From assembly GCA_964006375.1 (NCBI GenBank), contig OZ023262.1, positions 89,693,654 to 89,757,653 on the forward strand: a DNA stretch of 64,000 bases, given 5' to 3'. Source of the DNA: Tillus elongatus (Eukaryota > Arthropoda > Insecta > Coleoptera > Cleridae). How positions within the stretch are numbered: position 1 is the stretch's first letter; each line of letters starts with the position of its first letter. The notes under the pieces were generated by a model that saw nothing but the letters and a program-made list of their open reading frames with translations, was not told the DNA's origin and made no database searches. A program made the position numbers and the translations under genes. Of the stretch, positions 13,262-24,662 are shown in pieces.

Positions 13262-14340
13262 TAGGGTGGCGCACTAAAAACGAAACAGACAGATTTGCGC
13301 CCAGAGAATTTTTTTTAAAGAAACGCTGAAACACGTCAATTTTAATAATGAGGGGGACATATTTTGACATAAAACTCAACTTTGTCACATCAATCCCTTA
13401 AGGGTGGTGGTCACAATCCTTACATTTTAAATAGGGAACATAGGCCGAGTGTTACATCATTTGAAAGCTATTTCTTTTCTGAATTCAGCACACTAACTTT
13501 TTGAAGTTTTATCAACTCGTTTAAAAAGTATTTACAGTTGAAGATGCAAAAACGCATTTCACCCATTCCGATAAGAAATGTGCTGATAGTCAATGTTTTG
13601 TTGGTTTGTACATAACAAATTGACTATCAGAACATTTCTTATCAGAATGAGAGAAATGCGGTTTATTATTTCAGTTTATCGGTCAGTTTGATACTTGAAA
13701 GTACTACCGAAAATTAATTTCACAATGGTGTATTCTGTAGAAGAAAGAGTTGAAACAATTCCTTTTTTTACAAAAATGATGACAGTGCCAACCGTACCGC
13801 AAATTTGTTTAATGAACGACATCCGAAGAGACATGTTAACAGAAAATACATTTTGGAGTTAGTTGTAAAGTTTCGACAAAGTGGTTCAGTAGCCAACAAA
13901 AAACGGGATCCTGAACGTGAATTGTCCAAATAATAATCCAAGAAGTTTTCACTAAGTCCACACTCAAACTCCACAGAAACTGTATGTCTAGACTGGCATT
14001 TTTGGAGACAGCTTAATCGGATCAATTTTTCTTGATGGCAATTTGAGTGGCGAAACGTATTTGGAGTTACTAGAAGATATCGTTTACCCTCTACTAATTG
14101 ACATTGTTGAAAATGATGATCGCTATAAAGAAAATCAATTCGTGTTTTAACAAGGTGGAGCTCCTCCGCATTTTTCACAACGTGTTAGGGAGTTTTTGAA
14201 CAGTGAGTTTCCAGAGCAATAGATTGGGCGTAGAGATGCTATTGAGTGGCCCTCTAGATCACCGGATTTAACTTCTTTAGACATCTTTCTATGGGGCCAT
14301 TTAAAGAGTATGTGGTCTTATATGACGGCTTATGTTTACG
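13262..14340 (+). mobile_element. Decayed DD41D mariner, right end lost
   Basis: Starts at about 13262 with tagggtggcgcactaaaaac, an insect mariner-type terminus after TA-rich sequence, and contains the pseudogene below. The right inverted repeat is absent: the sequence switches at about 14346 into a family B repeat. Confidence 0.7.
13725..14325 (+). pseudogene. DD41D transposase pseudogene
   Basis: The ATG at 13725 begins [10 protein letters not shown]; after a frameshift at the T run near 13765 the reading continues [13 protein letters not shown] and SGSVANKK. A large internal deletion follows, removing the first catalytic Asp, and reading resumes near 13995 with IGSIFLDGNLSGETYLELL. Near 14148 there is an in-frame stop, the second catalytic Asp is changed to Gly (14154-14156), another stop is at 14220, and the third Asp at 14280-14282 is kept, exactly 41 residues after the second position. 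This spacing assigns it to the DD41D group. It resembles the 32-kb element more than the 59-kb one. Confidence 0.85.
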
Positions 14341-14345
14341 TTTAA

Positions 14346-15034
14346 AGATAAAAGTAACTATTTTAGAATCATTTTTATAGACTTGACTAGATTTTGTTTA
14401 CATTTATACTATATTATGCGACAGCATAATATATCTATGCTGCGCTAAAACCGTATTTGGGGCCGTTCATAAAGCCACAAATAGTGTATTTTAATAATTG
14501 ATTGAATCCCCCAGTTAAATAACAACCACTTGGCAAACTTTTAATTTCACGTCGTCTGTCATTTTACATAATTGCGGCCGAGATCTCACGATTGTTAGTT
14601 CGGGTAGTATGTTTTATGCCTGGTATATATTTAGTTTGGTATACCGTTGATGTATGGTTTATACTTGTATGAAAATCTACGCGTGCCACTGTCATGCATT
14701 GGAATTTAACCATTAAGTCGTTTCAACGCATGTCTTTGGGATTTTATTTTTAATTTGGAAAAAACTCAAAATATTGTGTACCAAATTACTAAAAATTCAC
14801 AACATAGGTTTATTTGCGCCATTTCTAGCCACCTGTAAAGTCTCATTCCAGTTACTCCGATACTGACAAAAATATAACGTTTTCAAAAATATGTTTGTAT
14901 AATTTTGGGGGGAAAAATGTCCGTTATAGCTGATATACAAACTCGTCCTCGGTCTTAATGCATGAAGATATGTGCGAAGTTTCGTTCAAATCAGTTGAGT
15001 ATTTTTTGTGTTATCGCTCGGACACACATACGCA

Positions 15035-15036
<2 letters not shown>
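14346..15036 (-). repeat. Family B repeat, inverted copy
   Basis: Reverse complement of 4195-4930, beginning with the region around the hairpin (14410-14433) and ending at 'gttatcgctcgga' next to the (TA)n array. Differences from the 4-kb copy are scattered substitutions and small indels. Confidence 0.75.
14410..14433. other. family B hairpin, second copy
   Basis: TATATTATGC / GCATAATATA stem with loop gaca, the complement of the loop at 4821-4824. Confidence 0.8.

Positions 15037-15037
<1 letters not shown>

Positions 15038-15116
<79 letters not shown>
15038..15116. repeat. (TA)n microsatellite
   Basis: Array of the family B copy, at its junction with an LTR-retrotransposon fragment. Confidence 0.95.
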
Positions 15117-15118
<2 letters not shown>

Positions 15119-15224
15119 ATATGGTTACTAAAGGGGGCCACATATACATATATACACATACATAAACACATGTATGTATGTTTTAGAAAAAATAGGGCAA
15201 TGGTAAAATTAGTGTATAAGGAGT

Positions 15225-15812
15225 GAAAGTTATATCAATTGTCGCCTAAACGTGGGAGCTTTCGAGGTCCACGAGTAAAATAAATTAAAAATAAATAAAT
15301 AAACAAAACATAATAAGGAAGTCGAGAAAATGCCTAGGGGAAGAAAAATGACCACGTCAAAGGACATACAGGACAGGGGAGATGAAAGAGAACATGAACA
15401 GCAGGAAAGTATGGAAATAGATCAGGAGAGAAGATATGATCAAGAAGTTGGTGAGAATGTGGAAGAACAAGCAGAAGGAATGGTACAAACAGGAGGAGAA
15501 ACGTCAATAGAAGAACAGACACCCGATCTAGGTAAGGTAGACGACACAAATACGACAAAAGAAAAACCTGACAGTAACAATGAAATGTTGATGAAATTAA
15601 TGCAGAGCATAAATAGTATGAATACAGATATAAATGAGAAAATGGACAAACAAGAGCGGAATGTAAATAATATGAATGAAAGCATAAATGGCCTAAAACA
15701 AGACATAAATGAAAGCAAGAAAGAAATGAAAGGGGATATGTATAGCATGAAACTTGATATAAATGAGAAAATGGATAAAATAGGAGATGATGGGAAAGAG
15801 GTATTGTGTTAA
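15225..15812 (+). mobile_element. LTR retrotransposon fragment: primer-binding-like site and gag start
   Basis: 'atcaattgtcgcctaaacgtggga' at about 15234-15257 resembles the 'ttggcgcccaacgtggg' sequence that follows the 5' LTR in many insect Ty3/gypsy-type elements, and a long ORF starts 70 bases downstream. A second site of the same type (gcgcccaaaaacgtgggac) lies at about 18003. No complete LTR pair, protease or reverse transcriptase is visible. Confidence 0.5.
15330..15812 (+). CDS. coiled-coil gag-like N-terminal fragment (160 aa)
   Basis: Starts MPRGRKMTTSKDIQDRGDER. The first 90 residues are rich in Glu, Gln, Asp and Lys. From about residue 85 comes a heptad-like region with near repeats of the phrase 'DINEKMDK' separated by MNESINGLKQ. 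Charged, repeat-built coiled coils of this kind are found at the N-terminus of gag in insect gypsy-type elements, and the upstream primer-binding-like sequence supports this. It stops at 15810-15812, well before capsid or zinc-knuckle domains, so it is truncated. A stand-alone host protein is not excluded. Confidence 0.5.
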   Translation: MPRGRKMTTSKDIQDRGDEREHEQQESMEIDQERRYDQEVGENVEEQAEGMVQTGGETSIEEQTPDLGKVDDTNTTKEKPDSNNEMLMKLMQSINSMNTDINEKMDKQERNVNNMNESINGLKQDINESKKEMKGDMYSMKLDINEKMDKIGDDGKEVLC

Positions 15813-16738
15813 AAATTTGTTAGGATATTTTATTTGAAAGCAGGCATAAAGCAGTTTTTTGATTAGTTACGCTGGTTACAATGAAAAATAATAAACAGAG
15901 GGAAAGATTTTGATAAAATCATAAGATTGAAAATTGTTATTAAAAATTGAGGGATGAGAAAATTTTGCTTAAAAGTTTTGATTGATTGAATTTTTCGTAT
16001 TAGAAAGAGATTAAAAACAAAAAAAATTTGGAAAGAAGTTTAAAAACAGTAGGATTATCTTTAGGTTGAAGTAAACAATCGACTGGAGTCACGACACGGA
16101 AGTGCAGAAACAGGCCAAGAAATAAACTGCGAGTAAAGTTAATAAAACACTTACACTTATAGTGAGATACGTCCACAGTTTTGAAAGGGGTGATAAACAA
16201 TTTACAAAAAACTTTCGTGAATCAGGAGAAAATACAGCGGGTTCAGCGAGAAGGCAATCATTTTAGCTAGTAATTAAAATATCGAGACGTTTACAGTGCC
16301 ATTTCTTGGACTCTAACCAACAGTAAGCAGCTTGTGAAGGTCTTGTATATTGACTGTACGCCATATACAGTGTAGTAGAAATAACACTTATGCCAATAGG
16401 TGTCGTCTTGATCTAGGAAGTGCATGAAATTAAAGTATAAATACATATACAAGTCTTCGCTAATTTAAATAAATAGTATTGTTCAGTTTTTTTCTTGTGG
16501 GGGGGTTTCCTATTGTTTCAAAGAAGATTAAAAAAAAACAAAGCACTAAATTAAATAGTAAAAACCATATTATAAGTAGTAAATAAGGATTAGGTTTTGT
16601 TAATTTCAATATTTCAATAAATATTCAATTTCTGTGAGCATATAAGGACTTTTGCTTTATTTTCTTTAATAAATACATATATATCTATAAGTATTTTAAG
16701 CAAAGATCCTAGGGTAATATATTTCAAAATTTAAAAAA
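15813..16738. other. unassigned sequence after gag fragment
   Basis: May be retrotransposon remains, but no domain is readable. A G run lies at 16499-16506. Confidence 0.35.
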
Positions 16739-16919
16739 AAAGCCTGGACGCAGCAAGTGCGTTATGGTAGTGAATTTTCATAGAAATGATCTGGCACAAA
16801 ATATTTTATTATAACTTTTTTTTCTTGTAACATAGAAATCTAAATTTTGGTGTATAGTTTACTTTTTATATCGTAAACCTACCTACCAAATTTGGTTATC
16901 ATAGATTTCTTATTTTTTA

Positions 16920-17490
16920 AGATAAAATTTTTTTTCTAATTAAAACTCAAAATTTTCCCGGAAAACCTCGTCCGATTTTTTGGATTAACGAACTTGTAAA
17001 AGTCATTTACAAAAGGAAGGTACATGCCAAATTTTATCAAAATCGGCGTATTATTCTTTGAGATAAAAAATTTTTTCGAATGAAAACTCAAAATTTTCCC
17101 GGAAAACCTCGTCCGATTTTCTTGGCTAACAAACTTGTCAAATCCATTTACAAAAGAAAGGTACATGCCAAATTTTATTAAAATCGGCTTATTACTTTTT
17201 GAGATAAGAATTTTTTTCGAATGAAAACTCAAAATTTTCCCGGAAAACCTCGTCCGATTTTCTTGACTAACAAACTTGTCAAAGCCATTTACAAAAGAAA
17301 GGTACATGCCAAATTTTATTAAAATCGACTTATTACTTTTTGAGATAAGAATTTTTTTCGAATGAAAACTCAAAATTTTCCCGGAAAACCTCGTCCGATT
17401 TTCCTGGATAACGAACTTATCCAAGCCATTTACAAAAGAAAGGTACATGCCAAATTTTATCAAAATCGGCCAATTATTTTTTGAGTTATC
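16920..17490 (-). repeat. 141-bp tandem repeat, four units
   Basis: The phrase 'aaaactcaaaattttcc' recurs at 16942, 17083, 17224 and 17364, a period of 141, 141 and 140. The unit corresponds to the conserved central block of family A. Because 141 is a multiple of three, it leaves a 188-codon open frame on the minus strand (17502-16936) with near-identical 47-residue repeats; this is a by-product, not evidence for a protein. Confidence 0.9.
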
Positions 17491-17498
17491 GGTGTGAT

Positions 17499-17502
<4 letters not shown>

Positions 17503-17591
<89 letters not shown>

Positions 17592-17600
17592 TATATATAT
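17503..17600. repeat. (TA)n microsatellite
   Basis: Array of the family A copy, with one extra A near 17588. Confidence 0.95.
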
Positions 17601-17735
17601 AAACATATAAAAATTGAAACTGACCCCGGATATGGGTTCTAGGGGTCCTAGATCGCGCTCATTTGATGAAATTTTTTCAAAATTCAAAAGTCGAGATCTC
17701 CTCATTAGTGAATTTTTTCTAAGAAAATTCACTAA

Positions 17736-18059
17736 AAAAAACAAAGATATTTCGGACTTGAACCCACCAGCTTAAGAAGCTCCCTGATTTGAGAGTAAGA
17801 TCATCACCAAGGTGTAAGTCAAATATATATATGTGTATATTTAATACACACACATTTACAACACACTTCACCAAATTTTGCAGGCAAAAAAAAACTTAAC
17901 AGCTAAGATACAAAAAATATAACAAAAAAATTACATCTATATCAATTCTATATACTAAATTAAATTTTAAACAACCATAGCATAAATTATCATTATATCA
18001 ATTAGCGCCCAAAAACGTGGGACTATAATTTTCCTAGATAGATTAAATTATTGTTATAT

Positions 18060-18060
<1 letters not shown>
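17736..18060. other. unassigned; possible LTR-retrotransposon primer-binding remnant near 18003
   Basis: 'atcaattagcgcccaaaaacgtggga' near 17997-18022 parallels the site at 15234. Otherwise no feature. Confidence 0.35.
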
Positions 18061-18153
<93 letters not shown>

Positions 18154-18292
18154 ATATGCAAAATTTCACGGACCTTGGCTTTGGGTTCTAGGGACAGAAA
18201 TTCGCGCTCATTTGACGAAATGTTTTCAAAAGCTTTTCATGGTGACCTCTCTAATAGCTAATTTTTTTTAATGAAAATTCGCTAAAAGTAGT
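18061..18292 (-). repeat. Family B-like repeat, 5' part
   Basis: Array 18062-18150, then 'cttggctttgggttctaggg', 'cgcgctcatttgacg' and an end 'aaaattcgctaaaa' at 18280, the inverted form of the family B start (ttttagcgaattt). Confidence 0.65.
18062..18150. repeat. (TA)n microsatellite
   Basis: Array of the partial family B copy. Confidence 0.95.
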
Positions 18293-19095
18293 TTTAGTAG
18301 AATGATGAATTTTATTTCATGGGATAATTTCACGCGGCTTACGTAGTACCTACGCCTTATTTTGAAAATAGCGTAATCAATCAGTAGTTATCACTGTCGA
18401 GAACCACATATTCTAGATGCTATAGCGTCAAATAGTAAATAGTTCGTTAACAGCAAAATCGTGTGTTAAAGTGTAAATTGTAGGACACTTAACAGTTATT
18501 TTGTAGTTTACTTGCATCTATATTATACATTACTCAAAACAAGAGCATATTCGCGTTAGATATGTTAACGTAACACCAATGCATGCTCTAATTCTGACAC
18601 CAATTAACTAAACATAGATACCTAGATTGGATAATATAGTTTGAAGTTTTTAAACTCTTCACTATACAAGTCTAGGTAAGTGTGTATACGGGATTTTATT
18701 TATACACAGTGATGTTTGACATTTAAATTGGATAAATTAGTTTTCTCAGTTACTGCATTAACAAGAAATTTGTTTTTAATGCAATTAACTTTGTCATTAA
18801 GTATTATTACAAAGTTATGAATGAGGAAGCGTACACAAGAGAAGCTAAGTAGAGCGTAAAAGTAATAGAATACTTGATAAGATGTAAAGAAATATTTCAC
18901 TATTACATATTTTAACGGGAGTGGTGTACTTAGAACGTTATTAAGCAATATCAGAAATGTATTAATCCTTAATTGGGATAACTGTAGAAAAACAGATGTA
19001 TAATATTAATTGTATTTCAAAGAAATTATGCAATACATTTATTAAGTTGATTTCCTCTTAAGCGGCAGCAGCAAAAACCTTGCTAATTTAAAAGT
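18293..19095. other. unassigned sequence
   Basis: No recognised gene or repeat. Confidence 0.4.
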
Positions 19096-19160
19096 ATTGT
19101 GCGTTTAAACCTGGAAGCAGCAAATGCGTTATGGTGGTAAATTTTATAACAGTATTTTGC
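19096..19160 (-). repeat. Family A 3' end fragment
   Basis: 'ctggaagcagcaaatgcgttatggtggtaa' is a mutated inverted 3' terminus; body missing. Confidence 0.6.
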
Positions 19161-19306
19161 TTCAAAAGCCGTTAATTAAAGTTGGTAAAATAATAGATTA
19201 AACCCATGCAATAGCATGGGTGGAAATATCCAAGAAACCTGGTGGTGGTGGTGGAGGTATTTAACTAAATTTGAAACAGTTATTCCATCAGCCACAGACT
19301 CTGCTA

Positions 19307-19785
19307 TTAGTGAATTTTCGTAGAAAAAAATCACTAATGGGGAGATCCCGAACTTTGAATTTTGAAAAAAATTTTGCAAATGAGCGGGAACTAGGACCCC
19401 TAGAACCCATATCCAGGGTCAGTTTCAATTTATATATATATATATATATCACACCGATGACTCAAAAAATGACGGGCCGATTTTGATAAAATTTGGCATG
19501 TAGCTTCCTTTTCTAAGTGGCATAAATAAGTTCGTTAGCAAGGAAAATCGGACGAGGTTTTCCTGGAAAATTTTGAGTTTTCTTTAGTAAAAATCTTTTA
19601 TCTCAAAAAATTAAAAAGCTACAATAACAAAATTTAGTAGGTAGATTTATGTATTAAAAAGTAAACTATACACCAAAATTTATATTTCTATATTTCAATG
19701 AAAAAAGTTATAATAAAATATTTGGTGCCCAAACATTTCTATGAAAATTCACTACCATAACGCATTTGCTGCGTCCAGACTTTTT
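19307..19785 (+). repeat. Family A repeat, compact complete copy
   Basis: The shortest complete copy, about 475 bp: AGTGAATTTTC at 19309-19319, array only 9 units (19431-19449), central block, GAAAATTCACT at 19743-19753, hairpin cgcatttgctgcg at 19761-19773 with a loop change that leaves the 4-bp stem intact. It is a useful reference copy because a short array and single central module leave little padding. Confidence 0.82.
19431..19449. repeat. short (TA)9 array
   Basis: Short form of the family A array. Confidence 0.9.
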
Positions 19786-19892
19786 TATATTTCCAGACAA
19801 TATGCATACATATGTACAAATACCTACACATTTTTCTGTATTGATAATCTAGAAAGCAGAATTATGTGGCCTATATACAAATATACAATATT

Positions 19893-20972
19893 TATTATTA
19901 TTTTCGCTTGTTTTTTCTTTTTATTCTTATTTCTTTTTTTAATAATTTTCTTAATTTCTTTTTTGCTTGTTTTTTACATCCTTTTATTAAGATTTTGCGT
20001 TCTTATCTTTTTTTGTTTGTTTTTTCTATCAAGTTTATGGGATAGACAAGGAAACTTTTGCTTTCAGGGGCTCCTCAGGACAACTTCAGACAAACTGACT
20101 TCCAACATACGTAAGTAGCCATATGATATACAGAATGCCAACTAGCACCAAAGTGACGGTCACTAAGATCACAACTTGAATTAAGTAGTTATTACGCAAT
20201 CGCCACTAATTCTACGACCCAGTGGTGACAATAACTTTATGTTACACATTAGCAGTGACAATTACGTAATACTCACTACTTATATCTAGTTTATAGTTGC
20301 GCAACTTCATAGCTACTTTCAATGTATTAGTAATGTCGTCGCTACTCATAGAACGACTTACAAGTTACTGGAACTACAAGGTAGCAAACAAAAGTACCCG
20401 AAACTATATTATGTTACTGAACTCCTACATCCTTTTTCTTCATATTTCTTTTTTTAATATTTTTTTAATTTCTTTTTTGCTTTTTTTTTTTAATTTCTTT
20501 TATTAAGATTTTGCGATCTTATCTTTTTTTGTTCTTTTTTTGTTTTTTGTTTGTTTGTTTTTTCTAATCAAGTTTATGGGATAGACAAGGACACTTTTGC
20601 TTCCAGGGGCTCATCAGGACAACTTCAGACAAACTGACGTCCAACATATGTAAGTAGCCATATGATACACAGGATCCCAACTAGCACCAAAGTGACGGTC
20701 ACTGAGATCAGAACTTGAATTAAGTAATTATTACGCAATCGCCACTAATTCTACGACCCAGTGGTGAAAATAACCTTATATTACACATTAGTAGTGACAA
20801 TTACGTAATACTCACCACTTATATCTAGTTTATAGTTACGCAACTTCATAGCTACTTTCAATGTATTAGTAATGTCGTCGCTACTCATAGAATGACTTAC
20901 AAGTTACTGGAACCACAAGGTAGCAAACAAAAGTACCCGAAACTATCTTATGTTACTGAACTTCTACATCAA
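19893..20972. repeat. 540-bp tandem duplication
   Basis: Two head-to-tail copies, about 19893-20432 and 20433-20972. Marker phrases such as 'agtttatggg' lie at 20032 and 20571 (period 539), and 'caacttcagacaaactgac' and 'gtaatgtcgtcgctactcat' occur once in each. The copies differ by few substitutions, mainly in the pyrimidine-rich start. A T-rich tract begins each unit. No coding function is evident. Confidence 0.85.
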
Positions 20973-21020
20973 AGTTACAGCAACTTTCAAGTAGCTTTGA
21001 TAGCGATGCTGACGCCCTCT

Positions 21021-21353
21021 TCATATTGCACCTAAAAGTTGTGGAAGTTCTTGGTGATATATCCTGGTGGCAGTCACCTTTCCGCCACTTAAAGAACTTG
21101 AACTCGCCTCAGGATGTTCGTCGATTTTCTGCATCACCGGTGTTACAAATTCGGGTGTTCTGCTGGCTCGAGGACTACCGTCCGAAGTACCCTCATGGTA
21201 ACTGCAAATTTCACTAGGACGGCGATATTTGGCTATTTGGCATAACACGATTTGTTTGTCCTCTGTTGTATTTATATTTGTGAGATCATATACGCAATGC
21301 ATTAGCGCCATTTCCGCATTTGTATAATTCACCATATTCACTGAGATAAACAA
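21021..21353 (-). other. 110-aa open frame, possibly a mariner transposase N-terminus
   Basis: Starts MFISVNMVNYTNAEMALMHC on the minus strand and later reads TPEFVTPVMQKIDEHPEASS. The pattern 'MALMHCVY' near the start and 'V...I.EHPEAS' after about 70 residues recalls the N-terminal region of insect mariner proteins with a DUF4817-like start, but the similarity is weak and the middle does not fit. I do not assign a function. It adjoins the 540-bp duplication. Confidence 0.25.
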
Positions 21354-21936
21354 ACAACGAAAATATAAAATAATTTTAATGGAACAGTAAACATCGAAGA
21401 AACAACACGATGAGATGGTTTAAAACACCAACAGTTTACTTTGTGTCAACAACTATTGTTTTGGCAATTATGTGTGTCAAAACGACATTTATTCCATGAA
21501 ACTCAATTTAAGTGTATAACAGCAAATTTAATTATTTTGATCTGACGAGATACACGCACGAGACTACTTGTTTATGTACAACTGACTAGGATAATCAGAA
21601 AAGATATCAACATGGAACAATTTCAGTGGCGTACCACTTTTGTTGTTAAAGATATCATAGGGTATGTTTGCAGTGGCGTCTTTGGTCGAGCAATTGTAAA
21701 ATCTTTTCTGACTAAAATATATTTTTTATGTTCTATGAACACATACGTAAGTTCGAAGTAACATATATAAAGTACTTATAGAGATATTAAAAAAAATTAC
21801 AAAGAATTGCAACGCCCTGTATCTCAGAGTTTAGGCCTTTGCGGGCATATGTTCATAAAACTTGTCTTCATTGACATGGGGGATCAGCCCCTGAAATATT
21901 AACATGTGATTAAGAAACACGTTGTTAATAATAAAA
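21354..21936. other. unassigned sequence
   Basis: No recognised feature. Confidence 0.4.
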
Positions 21937-22014
21937 GCTTGGACGCAGCAAGTGCGTTATGGTAGTGAATTTTCATAGAAATGATCTGGCATAAAATATT
22001 TTACTAAGTGAAGA

Positions 22015-22230
22015 TTGGAAATTGTGATGAGCACTGACAAGTACACTTGGAGAACCCAAATCACCACAACACATTTTAAAAGACCTGACGATCGTTTTAC
22101 TAACCAAGTTAGCGTCATCAGAGGTTGAGAAATTCTGTATCCTCTGACAACGCTAACTTGGTTAGTGAAACGATCGTCAGGTCTTTTAAAATGTGTTGTG
22201 GTGATTTGGGTTCTCTAAGTGTACTTGACA
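22015..22230. mobile_element. Inverted pair of Penelope-like element ends
   Basis: Two arms of about 88 bp, 22038-22125 (minus) and 22137-22227 (plus), are reverse complements separated by 11 bases. Each equals the tail that follows the Penelope remnant at 28445-28540 and that at 42925-43012 ('gtgttgtggtgatttgggtt'). Each arm contains a hammerhead-ribozyme-like core (22084-22123 minus, 22141-22182 plus). Inverted partial copies are common products of Penelope-type retrotransposition. Confidence 0.75.
22084..22123 (-). ncRNA. hammerhead-ribozyme-like motif
   Basis: Minus strand: CTGATGA intact, stem II CGCTAAC/GTTAGT, core GAAA changed to AAAA, then CGATC and GTC cleavage triplet followed by AGG pairing with CCT upstream. 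Confidence 0.45.
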
Positions 22231-22501
22231 AAGTATTTTATTATAACTTTTTTTTCTTGTAACATAAAAATCTAAATTTTGGTGTATAGTTTACTTTTCA
22301 TATTCTAAACCTACCTATCAAATTCGGTTATCATAGCTTTTTTATCTTTTGAGATAAAAAAAATTTCGAATGAAAACTCAACATTTTCCAGGAAAACCTC
22401 GTCCGATTTTCCTGACTAACGAACTTATCCAATCAATTTACAAAAGGAAGGTACATGCCAAATTGTAACAAAATCGGCCCATTATTTTTTGAGTTATCGG
22501 T

Positions 22502-22504
<3 letters not shown>

Positions 22505-22573
<69 letters not shown>
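22505..22573. repeat. (TA)n microsatellite
   Basis: Array of the split family A copy. Confidence 0.95.
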
Positions 22574-22575
<2 letters not shown>

Positions 22576-22702
22576 CATATAAAAATTGAAACTGACCCCG
22601 GATATGGGTTCTAGGGGCCCTAATTCGCGCTTATTTCCAAAAAGTTTTCTAAATTCAAAAGTCGGGAGCTCCTCGTTAGTGATTTTTTTAAAAGAAAATT
22701 TC

Positions 22703-23235
22703 CTAAAACAAGCACTTGTGAAGCCACGGAAAAGGTCTACGACTGTACTAAATATGGAACGGTTTCACTAAGAACAAACAACTAGATATGCTATTCAAAT
22801 TGAATTAAGTCTTAAAACGTTCATCTCCTCTTTATCAAATTATTTTACAAAAACTCGTTAAAAACTTCATTGGAATAACAACAATCAGATTAGATAACTG
22901 TAAAGTGAAATGAAACTAAAATAAAGTCACTAACCAGAATTAGAACTCGTCATCTGGGAGTCGATTATACGATGTACAGTGACCACTGTACACCTAGCCC
23001 ACTGAGCTACAAACTATATGCATTTACCAGCAGAATTATCCTATTGTTCAAGGTTTTACAATTTACATAAAACTGTTTTGATTTACAATGGATTTTTTGA
23101 TTATATTTTAACAAAATCAAAAAAAGTAACGACTTAGCCACATATCTAAGAGCTTGTTAGTCATTTCTTGTAGTATTTTCACTCACATTCTGATCAATCA
23201 ATTTTTACGTTTTTAACATTCTTGAATCAGATTTA
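22703..23235 (-). repeat. tRNA-derived interspersed element
   Basis: About 530 bp shared inverted with 61750-62325. On the minus strand the head has an A box 'tagctcagtgggctagg' (near 23010-22994) and a B box 'gagttctaattctgg' (near 22957-22943), 38 bases apart, then a body with 'attgaattaagtctt'-type sequence and 'aagtctactactgta'. Both copies lie between family A repeats, so either it is a SINE targeting these or a module co-mobilised with them. Confidence 0.6.
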
Positions 23236-23785
<550 letters not shown>

Positions 23786-24509
23786 TTGTTTCCGATTTTG
23801 AAGACAGCGTTAATTTTTAGCTTACAGCCTGCCATTGAAATACATTTAAGAGATTACGTCCGTTTGAGATTTAATTCTAGTATTATTACCGACAGAACTA
23901 ATTTTGAACATAAACGAGTTTGGCTGGTTACATTGCAGAAACTGTTTATGTGACATGGCATAATGCAACTGTCATTGCCTACCTAGACTTTCTCATTGTA
24001 AGACAGATTAGTCATAAACAAGCATAACACAGAGCAAAACTAGGCTAATAGACCAAATATTAATTCATTAACTTTAATATTAATTACAATTTGACCGGCT
24101 CCCAGATTACAACACCACCGTCAGATGTCTATTAAATATTTGCATAGAGAGGTTACTCGCCTGATTAGCCACTGAAATCACACCGTGATTATGAAATTGT
24201 TATCCAGTTCCGTTATATCTAATATTATTATGCAAATTACTGACCAAGACTGCCGGAAATGTTGTCTTTGAATTTATTTCGTGTCAGTATAGGAAAGCAC
24301 GTTTACCGTACCTATAGATGCAAATGAGGCAACCACCTCTTGAAGTTATTTGATGGATATAGCAAATGTCTTATGTTTAATTAAAATATTAATTTAATTA
24401 ATGTATTTTAATTATTTAACATTTAATTTATGATTCTTCTTTAGATAAAAGTGTTAAAGAAGAAAATGCAAAAAGTCAATCAAAATTATTCTTATTATAA
24501 GTGTGTTCT
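23786..24509. other. unassigned sequence
   Basis: No recognised gene or repeat. Confidence 0.4.
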
Positions 24510-24658
24510 TGGAGTATCTTGAAACTGCAGCAATTACTTCAGCCCGGACAAAAATACTTACGGAATATTTTACTTTGCTGAGAGTTTATTAGAAAAAAAT
24601 TGTTAACGTCATCTATCAAGAATTATAAACAAATAATTCAGCTTCAGTATAAAATTTA
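24510..24658 (-). repeat. diverged repeat matching 27012-27160 inverted
   Basis: Phrases 'cagcccggacaaaaata' and 'attataaacaaataattcag' occur as reverse complements near 27120 and 27025. It forms the left flank of the piggyBac-like MITE and is related to that MITE's own termini, so a MITE probably inserted into or beside an older relative. Confidence 0.55.
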
Positions 24659-24662
24659 TTAA

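Larger units (their letters stand above)
16739..17735 (-). repeat. Family A repeat, complete copy with internal tandem amplification
   Basis: Inverted orientation: 3' hairpin cgcagcaagtgcg at 16749-16761, subterminal repeat AGTGAATTTTC at 16769-16779, then a 141-bp module in four tandem copies (about 16920-17490), the array at 17503-17600, 'ctgaccccggatatgggttc' and the 5' end with GAAAATTCACT at 17723-17733. A single-module copy is about 0.5-0.6 kb, so tandem gain accounts for the extra length. Confidence 0.8.
21937..22702 (-). repeat. Family A repeat, split by a Penelope-end insertion
   Basis: Hairpin cgcagcaagtgcg at 21944-21956 and AGTGAATTTTC at 21964-21974 open the copy. At about 22010 it is interrupted after 'aaaatattttac', and family A resumes at about 22232 with 'agtattttattataac', implying that a few bases of target were repeated. 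Then the central block, array 22505-22573 and 5' end near 22700 follow. So the Penelope-derived palindrome is younger than this copy. Confidence 0.8.

Noticed and set aside
16936..17502. 188-codon minus-strand frame with 47-residue repeats
   Set aside because: It is the 141-bp tandem module of family A read in frame; other family A copies do not keep the frame.
19741..20118. 125-codon frame rich in Phe, Leu and Ile
   Set aside because: Arises from a T-rich tract that begins a tandem unit; the second unit does not maintain it.
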